Assembly (NCBI RefSeq): GCF_019084045.1
Contig: NZ_JAHRED010000010.1
Location: 91,826-155,825 of the forward strand
From: Paeniglutamicibacter quisquiliarum
GTDB taxonomy: Bacteria > Actinomycetota > Actinomycetes > Actinomycetales > Micrococcaceae
DNA length: 64,000 bases
Direction of reading: 5' to 3'
Part shown: positions 63,707 through 64,000 of the stretch, in pieces
Layout of the letters: each line of letters begins with the position of its first letter
Position numbering within the stretch: position 1 is the stretch's first letter
The notes under the pieces: model-generated
Database searches by the model: none
The model's input: the letters and a program-made list of their open reading frames with translations, nothing else
Told to the model about the DNA's origin: nothing
Program-made: the position numbers and the translations under genes

Positions 63707-64000
63707 GTCGCTGTCTGCCTGCCCCTTCGGTCCTCGCCCGAGAGAAGACCCGTTGGGGGCGAGGCATTTTCATGGGGATCGAATATCGCGAGGTCTTGCA
63801 TCACCGAATGCGCTCTCGGCCCCGTCGAAAAAAGAAATGCACTTTGTCGGGAAGGTGGAATCGGGGCCGCGCTCCGGGAGGGCCGACGACCTTTTCGACT
63901 GCACATGCACTTGATTCCAAAACGCATGGGGAACGCCAATTGGCCGATGCTGTTCCAAGCCCCGGCGCGGAACCGAATGCCGAAGGGACCCCGTGTACCG
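63707..64000. other. Window end without a supported gene
   Basis: About 290 bases. Open frames on the minus strand (63604-63939, 63770-63958) have no recognisable protein features. No promoter, repeat or RNA gene was identified. Confidence 0.35.

Overview
The window is chromosomal DNA from a high-GC Gram-positive bacterium, most likely an actinobacterium of the Micrococcaceae (Arthrobacter or Paeniglutamicibacter type). That placement is an inference. It rests on GTG/TTG starts, TAGGAT-type -10 boxes, the actinobacterial order yceD-rpmF-rnc-mutM-smc-ftsY-amtB-glnK-ffh, a membrane-anchored FtsY, a fused OleB-OleC protein, and a Ku with a lysine/alanine-rich tail. No species can be named from the sequence alone.

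Region 1 (1-15.2 kb) is a cell-wall glycopolymer locus. It holds the end of galU, an LCP polymer ligase, a two-gene ABC polymer exporter, two GT2 glycosyltransferases, a CDP-alcohol phosphotransferase, glycerol-3-phosphate cytidylyltransferase (tagD), an AT3-SGNH O-acetylase, a glycerophosphotransferase, a Stealth sugar-phosphate transferase and a 1171-residue protein with two glycerophosphotransferase domains. Together these can make CDP-glycerol, assemble and acylate a phosphate-containing wall polymer, export it and attach it to peptidoglycan.

Region 2 (15.2-31.9 kb) is the conserved core yceD-rpmF-rnc-mutM, smc, ftsY, amtB-glnK. It is interrupted by more wall genes: a GT2, a pyruvyltransferase and a second AT3-SGNH O-acetylase. 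A 17-bp perfect hairpin lies inside the start of rnc, and a GlnR-like box precedes amtB. Region 3 (31.9-41.2 kb) is again wall-related: a GH25 lysozyme with cell-wall-binding repeats, a GT2, a glycerophosphotransferase gene broken by an in-frame stop, a GT4 and a polytopic membrane protein.

Region 4 (41.3-45.9 kb) is a complete oleA-oleBC-oleD operon for long-chain olefin synthesis. Region 5 (46.3-54.1 kb) has two tandem paralogous membrane proteins with apparently leaderless promoters, a Tat-exported amidohydrolase flanked by a 119-bp direct repeat derived from the 3' end of zwf, zwf itself, ffh and an unrecognised conserved-looking gene.

Region 6 (54.5-64 kb) is accessory. It has a three-gene envelope module (including holin-superfamily and DUF3618-type proteins), small cysteine-rich proteins, and ku and topIB split by an IS982-family element sitting exactly at their stop/start junction. 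It ends with an FAD/Rieske oxidoreductase and a small disordered protein built from 27-residue Gly/Ser/Gln/Tyr repeats.
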